A stretch of DNA of 64,000 nt, taken from positions 1 through 64,000 of IMG/VR virus record IMGVR_UViG_3300030328_003618, one strand, 5' to 3'. The translations under genes and the position numbers were made by a program. The notes under the pieces were generated by a model. It was given only the letters and a program-made list of their open reading frames with translations. It had not been told where the DNA came from and ran no database searches. This document shows, one piece after another, positions 59,581 through 64,000 of the stretch. How positions within the stretch are numbered: position 1 is the first letter of the stretch; each line of letters starts with the position of its first letter. The DNA is from a virus.

Positions 59581-60381
59581 CTATAATAAATTAAATTGTG
59601 GGTCTTTAGCAGTTTTAGTTAAATACTTTCTAGCTTCTTTTTCTGATTCTAAGGTAACGTTTCTATTAGCGGCAATTAAATCTAAACCAGCACTAGCGGC
59701 ATCACCAACCAAAGGTATTTTATCTAACAAATTAGAAGCTTGTCCTAATCTTTCTTGACGTTTTGCTTCTTTTCTAGCTTTTACACCTTCGGGAGTTAAA
59801 TCTAATTCTTCTCCTTCATTATTTTTATAAATCTTTCTTCCCGAACTATCTATAAAATATTCTCTATCTTCCTTACCTACAGATTTAATTAATTCTGAAT
59901 CAGATTTATTACCTATAATACTATTAACATCAGAATCAGATTTATCTCTAGCAACTCTTGTACTCTGTTCTTCTAACACTTTAGTTAAATTATTTCCAGC
60001 AGTGCTTGTAGCTATATCTTTACCTCCACCAATTCCACCTCCTTCAATCATATTTCCAGCATTACTTCCTCCACCAATACCACCCAATCCTACAACAGCT
60101 TTAGCAGTTTCAAAACCAAATTTTGCTTTAGCCATTTGTGCGGCAGCATATTCATCGTCTGTTTCTTTAAATACTTCTGCAGTGTCAGTACCTTTTGCTA
60201 AACTTTTTGAAATACCTCTTGATAAACCACCTGGCAATCCTGTTTTACCCCACCAGTTTTTTTCTCCCGTATCTTTATATCCCATTACAGCTAAGGCAGT
60301 TTTTTTCCAACCATCAACCTTATCCATCCCAACAAATCTTTCTTGCCTAGCTAGTTCTCTATTATCTTCAAATATTGCCAT
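59581..60381 (-). CDS. Internal virion protein, Gly-rich
   Basis: A 266-residue protein with a Gly-rich middle (GLGGIGGGSNAGN, GGGIGGGKD at about 97-120) and helical ends; a hydrophobic KIPLVGDAASAGLDLI segment lies near residue 225. Not recognised. It lies between the large right-end structural gene and the M23-like protein. Confidence 0.6.
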   Translation of the reverse strand: MAIFEDNRELARQERFVGMDKVDGWKKTALAVMGYKDTGEKNWWGKTGLPGGLSRGISKSLAKGTDTAEVFKETDDEYAAAQMAKAKFGFETAKAVVGLGGIGGGSNAGNMIEGGGIGGGKDIATSTAGNNLTKVLEEQSTRVARDKSDSDVNSIIGNKSDSELIKSVGKEDREYFIDSSGRKIYKNNEGEELDLTPEGVKARKEAKRQERLGQASNLLDKIPLVGDAASAGLDLIAANRNVTLESEKEARKYLTKTAKDPQFNLL

Positions 60382-60383
60382 AA

Positions 60384-63300
60384 TTATTTCCTATTAGAAA
60401 GTCTATAATGATTTATTAAGTTATCAATTTTAATTGGATACTCTGTGTTATTACTAAATTCAAAAATCATAGATAACCATCTACCTCTCATACGGTCTGG
60501 TTGAGTTTCTGTTCTAACTGGAAGTCTAAGGTTATCTTCTAAGAACCTAACTCTTCCATCTTGGTTTACGTCATAAAAACGTTTCTGTTCTTCTGTGGAA
60601 AAAATAAAATTATTTAACTTTTCTGAACCTTGCTTATTTACAGCTAATCTTACACTATCAAATATTTTTGCAAACTCTCCATTATCACTTACAGTAACTC
60701 TTAAACTTGTTTTCCAATTTTGACCGTAATAGTTAGCGTGTAACAAATTTTTACCATGTACAAAAAATTGCTTACTAACTACATCTGCTTGTTCTGTAAT
60801 TAAGAACTTGTTGTGAGAGATGTAGAAATTAGGTTTAAAGCTATGAAATTGTGTAAACGATTGTATGTATTCAGAATAAACAACAGTTGCTCTAAATGGC
60901 GTTATTTTGCTTTTATCAGCTAATAAAGTATATGACCAATCATCAGAAGATGAATTTCTGTAAAACAAATAGTTTTGACCAGCTCCAATTTGAGCCAAAG
61001 GAGTAACAACATTGTTTTTTACTTGGTTAACAAACATTAAGTTTGAACCAGTTTTTAAGGAAACATATTGTAATACATTGTAATTGTTGCCTACTGTGTT
61101 TGCTTCTACGGGAAGAATAATACCGTTATTTACTGTGCTTGCACCAGTCCAATGAACAAATACTGTTTCGTTATTTGAATAATGATTAACCGAATCAATT
61201 ATATCTGATGTTACTACAAGGTTTGCTCCTGTGCTTATATATTCATCTCTATTAAAAGTCCAAAGTACATCTCTATCTTTTGAGTTCCATGCACCAGAAA
61301 TACCTTCACCAAAAGCAGGATTATCTTTGTTTAAGAAATATTTTGATTCTCTTTCAAAGAAAGAATGCATACCTCGTTGATCTGACAAGTAGTTTAATCC
61401 ATCTTGTGCAAATCGCATTGCTTTACCATTGAAAACGTCTATCCAATAAAACGCTTTTCCAGTATTTACTAACGACCATTGGTTTTGATTACCTACTGAT
61501 GTAGATATGTAATCAATACCATCTAATGCTGGACCGACACCCGTTGTTAAAGATTGTGTTGTTTCACTTTCTAATGCTGCTCTATCAAAGGCTCTTAGTC
61601 TACCAAAAGCTTTTTCTTGTAATGAATATATTTGATTAAACAAAAAAGTTGAACTTGTAATCGGACCATGCACTCCCATTAAATCTTCAAAAGAGTTTAC
61701 TTCAAAACTTCTCCAAGTATCAATAGTATCACCGTAAAACTTATTCTTTGTATGCCTCCATCTTACTGGGTATTGATTTATATTTTGAAAACCAATAGGT
61801 ACAGAAGCAAAAAACGAAGTTAATTCACTAAATGTTAAAACATCGTTGTAATTAAATTCTTCAATTAAACTTCCGTTGCTGTTGTCAAACAAACCATTAG
61901 GAAAAGCATTATCTTGACCGTCTTGAGTTCGCCCAGGTCTTGCTCCAACATCTGTATACATTGGGTTTAATATAGAGGCGGCTTGTCTTAAACTATAATT
62001 ATTTACACTTTCTAAAGGAAACACTACTCCATAAGAAACATCGGTGTTATAATTATTTCCATTAATCCTTCCATAAACTCTTAAAAACCCTACAAAATCT
62101 AAATAACAATCACCACCATAAACTTCAATTTGATTGTAAGTATCATTATTAGGAGTGCCAAATGTAATGTTGTTTACTGGCTGAAAATGACCTGTTGAAT
62201 AAAAAACAGTTTGCTCTAAAGAACTTTGTGTTAAGCCTCCGTATGCGTTATTAGGTAATTGGTTTTGATTGTTTCTTGTATAATTACATATTAAAGCACC
62301 AGCTTGTGTGTTGTGTGCAAACGTAGAGTTATTTGTTCCATCATAAGCAAAACATGAACTTGTTGCGTTATTTGGTAGCCAATTTCCATGTTTGTAAAAA
62401 ATAGAGTTTTTAGCAGAACCATAATACTCGTCATTTGTATTTCCAAAATTTTCTTCGCTATCTGCATAAGCGGGAGTTTTAAAAAAAACTAAATTTTTAA
62501 AAGTTAAACCAGTTTCATAATCTGGTATTGTTTGACCTTTAGCTATATTTAATTGATAACTTATTGTTGCGTAATTACCATATTGAGGTCTTATATTGCT
62601 AGTTATAGAATCATGACTAGTATTATAGCTTCTATACCATTTACTTATAACACATGGAGAGTTTACGTTGTTTGTTCCATTAGAATATGTTTGAGCAGCG
62701 TTATTATAATAAGAACCATTGTTGCTTATGCTACCACCAACATAACAAGAACCAACAATTTTTAATCTATCAGAAGATTGTACTGTTGGTATAGTTGTAG
62801 GGTCAAAATCATTATCTGGCGCGTGTAATATTGTTTGATTAGGTCTTGTTTTGTATTTATCATTACCGTTATTGCTATATGAACAACCATATAATAACCC
62901 ATTAGTTACCCCAGTAGTATTGTCATACCTTTGATGTCCTACAGGGTGAGGTCTTGATTCACCTCCTATAGCTACATTGTTTACAACTGGTAATACAAAA
63001 CCTTGATGTAATATTGTTTTATGTCTATCTGTTCTTACTATTGAAAATCCACTTATCTTATCTTTAATTCCAGTAATATTAATACCTCCTACCTCAATAC
63101 CCATTATTCTTAATTGACAATAATTGGTATTATTATAAGTGTTGTTATTTAATATAGATGTTACATTTAAATTTGCATTGTAATAATCGTTAGTTGTTGA
63201 AGCTGGATATGATAAACTACCACTTCCGTTAACAACCGTTCCATCTAATTTTAACCTTCTCCAATTATAATCAGTATCATGTTGTTCTGGAAATTGAAAA

Positions 63301-64000
63301 TCAGCTAAATGAAAAGCAAAATATGGATTACCTATCTTGTCATAAAAAAGAATAGCAAACCTATAAACTTCTCCACGAAAATAACCAGTATACAAATGTT
63401 CTACTTGAGTACCTTTGTAGTTAGCATAGTCATCATTAATAGTATAAGCCTCTATATCAGATTGATTTAATCTTTTTATAGTGTCAGTAGTCATTGTTGG
63501 TTGATTAGTCAACGGTGGCGATGTAGGTGCTAAACCAAGCGTATCGCTAATCATACCTCTAAACTTAGGAGTTATAGTAAGACCAGATAACACATTTTCT
63601 ATTTCTTCAGAAGTAATTTCTAATATGTTTTCATTAATGTTTCCGTAATACAGAACACTATCTTTAATATCTAAAGTTTTTGCTGCTCCAATACCTTGAA
63701 ACCTCTCTGCTATTGTAGCAGTTATTAATGGCTCACCATCGTTATTTAAATGGTCAAACGTAGCACTATCAACACCTACTGTTTTATCTATTGCTGTTTC
63801 TATAAATATATTGGATGAATCTACAACAGAATTTGTTTTTGAATATAAATAAGCTACTTGTATTCTATCATATCTTTGGTCTATACCTTTTACTTCTATT
63901 TGATTTCCTTTTGGAGTGTCTATACCACTACCCTCCATTTCATAGGCGTTCCAATTGCTACTGTTAACTTCATCGGAAGTAACAAATATTTTTTTAGTTG
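60384..64000 (-). CDS. Large tail/virion structural protein (cut by window edge)
   Basis: The frame stays open to the right edge, so the gene continues beyond the window; at least 1205 residues are visible. It is beta-rich (Asn/Tyr/Thr/Ser), with segments such as YISTSVGNQNQWSLVNTG, FYWIDVFNGKAMRFAQDG and SDQRGMHSFFERE that resemble large tail or stabilisation proteins of crAss-like and other Bacteroidetes podoviruses. The internal ATG at 63938 is not its start. It probably forms the tail or neck. Confidence 0.65.
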   Translation of the reverse strand, partial: TKKIFVTSDEVNSSNWNAYEMEGSGIDTPKGNQIEVKGIDQRYDRIQVAYLYSKTNSVVDSSNIFIETAIDKTVGVDSATFDHLNNDGEPLITATIAERFQGIGAAKTLDIKDSVLYYGNINENILEITSEEIENVLSGLTITPKFRGMISDTLGLAPTSPPLTNQPTMTTDTIKRLNQSDIEAYTINDDYANYKGTQVEHLYTGYFRGEVYRFAILFYDKIGNPYFAFHLADFQFPEQHDTDYNWRRLKLDGTVVNGSGSLSYPASTTNDYYNANLNVTSILNNNTYNNTNYCQLRIMGIEVGGINITGIKDKISGFSIVRTDRHKTILHQGFVLPVVNNVAIGGESRPHPVGHQRYDNTTGVTNGLLYGCSYSNNGNDKYKTRPNQTILHAPDNDFDPTTIPTVQSSDRLKIVGSCYVGGSISNNGSYYNNAAQTYSNGTNNVNSPCVISKWYRSYNTSHDSITSNIRPQYGNYATISYQLNIAKGQTIPDYETGLTFKNLVFFKTPAYADSEENFGNTNDEYYGSAKNSIFYKHGNWLPNNATSSCFAYDGTNNSTFAHNTQAGALICNYTRNNQNQLPNNAYGGLTQSSLEQTVFYSTGHFQPVNNITFGTPNNDTYNQIEVYGGDCYLDFVGFLRVYGRINGNNYNTDVSYGVVFPLESVNNYSLRQAASILNPMYTDVGARPGRTQDGQDNAFPNGLFDNSNGSLIEEFNYNDVLTFSELTSFFASVPIGFQNINQYPVRWRHTKNKFYGDTIDTWRSFEVNSFEDLMGVHGPITSSTFLFNQIYSLQEKAFGRLRAFDRAALESETTQSLTTGVGPALDGIDYISTSVGNQNQWSLVNTGKAFYWIDVFNGKAMRFAQDGLNYLSDQRGMHSFFERESKYFLNKDNPAFGEGISGAWNSKDRDVLWTFNRDEYISTGANLVVTSDIIDSVNHYSNNETVFVHWTGASTVNNGIILPVEANTVGNNYNVLQYVSLKTGSNLMFVNQVKNNVVTPLAQIGAGQNYLFYRNSSSDDWSYTLLADKSKITPFRATVVYSEYIQSFTQFHSFKPNFYISHNKFLITEQADVVSKQFFVHGKNLLHANYYGQNWKTSLRVTVSDNGEFAKIFDSVRLAVNKQGSEKLNNFIFSTEEQKRFYDVNQDGRVRFLEDNLRLPVRTETQPDRMRGRWLSMIFEFSNNTEYPIKIDNLINHYRLSNRK

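Noticed and set aside
1-64000. CRISPR array, integrase, or stop-codon reassignment
   Set aside because: No regularly spaced identical repeats with unique spacers, no tyrosine or serine recombinase motifs, and all three stop codons end plausible genes.

Overview
The window is part of an AT-rich, tightly packed genome of a lytic, tailed, probably podovirus-like phage. The large terminase, portal, giant virion RNA polymerase polyprotein and zincin-bearing cargo proteins resemble those of crAss-like (Crassvirales) phages and related flavobacterial podoviruses. The host is probably a marine member of the Bacteroidetes (Flavobacteriia). Evidence for this is TAnnTTTG-type -7 promoter boxes, A/T-rich translation starts without clear Shine-Dalgarno sequences, a Bacteroidetes-type P-II protein and a Bacteroidetes-type outer-membrane porin. 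I see no integrase, DNA polymerase or primase here. Both window ends cut minus-strand late genes, so capsid and neck genes probably lie just outside.

Layout. (1) 1-6336, minus strand: MazG-like enzyme, winged helix, two small proteins, TerL, portal and a scaffold-like protein cut by the edge. (2) 6337-6542: divergent control region with a G6-ATTATA-G6 block. (3) 6543-13380, plus strand: small early genes, most preceded by a hairpin of recurring design just upstream of the start codon. (4) 13383-14047: a structured RNA candidate followed by an interrupted class II tRNA. (5) 14144-15520: five small genes ending in a strong terminator. (6) 15583-18274: nine small genes separated by palindromic elements that look like integron attC sites, that is, a gene-cassette array inside a phage. 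(7) 18354-20890: a nitrogen-uptake operon of P-II protein, AmtB ammonium transporter and outer-membrane porin. (8) 20956-32797: DUF932 protein, a PRTRC cassette (E, C, F-like, B, ThiF; ubiquitin-like/E1-like), DnaB helicase, AAA ATPase, SSB-like, NinB-like and nuclease genes, YopX-like and J-domain proteins, closed by a terminator. (9) 32842-64000, minus strand: holin/spanin candidates, tail fibre-like proteins, endolysin, Cys-rich structural proteins, a 1200-aa zincin protein, the 3472-aa RNA polymerase polyprotein, internal virion proteins (one with an altered M23 domain) and a large structural protein cut by the right edge.

How it may work together (inference): the RNA polymerase is carried in the virion and injected with zincin and cargo proteins. 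It would transcribe the plus-strand early block, where the recurring leader hairpins lie. The early block supplies replication and recombination proteins plus host-manipulation genes. The P-II/AmtB/porin operon would raise ammonium supply during infection. The late minus-strand block makes capsid, tail and lysis proteins.
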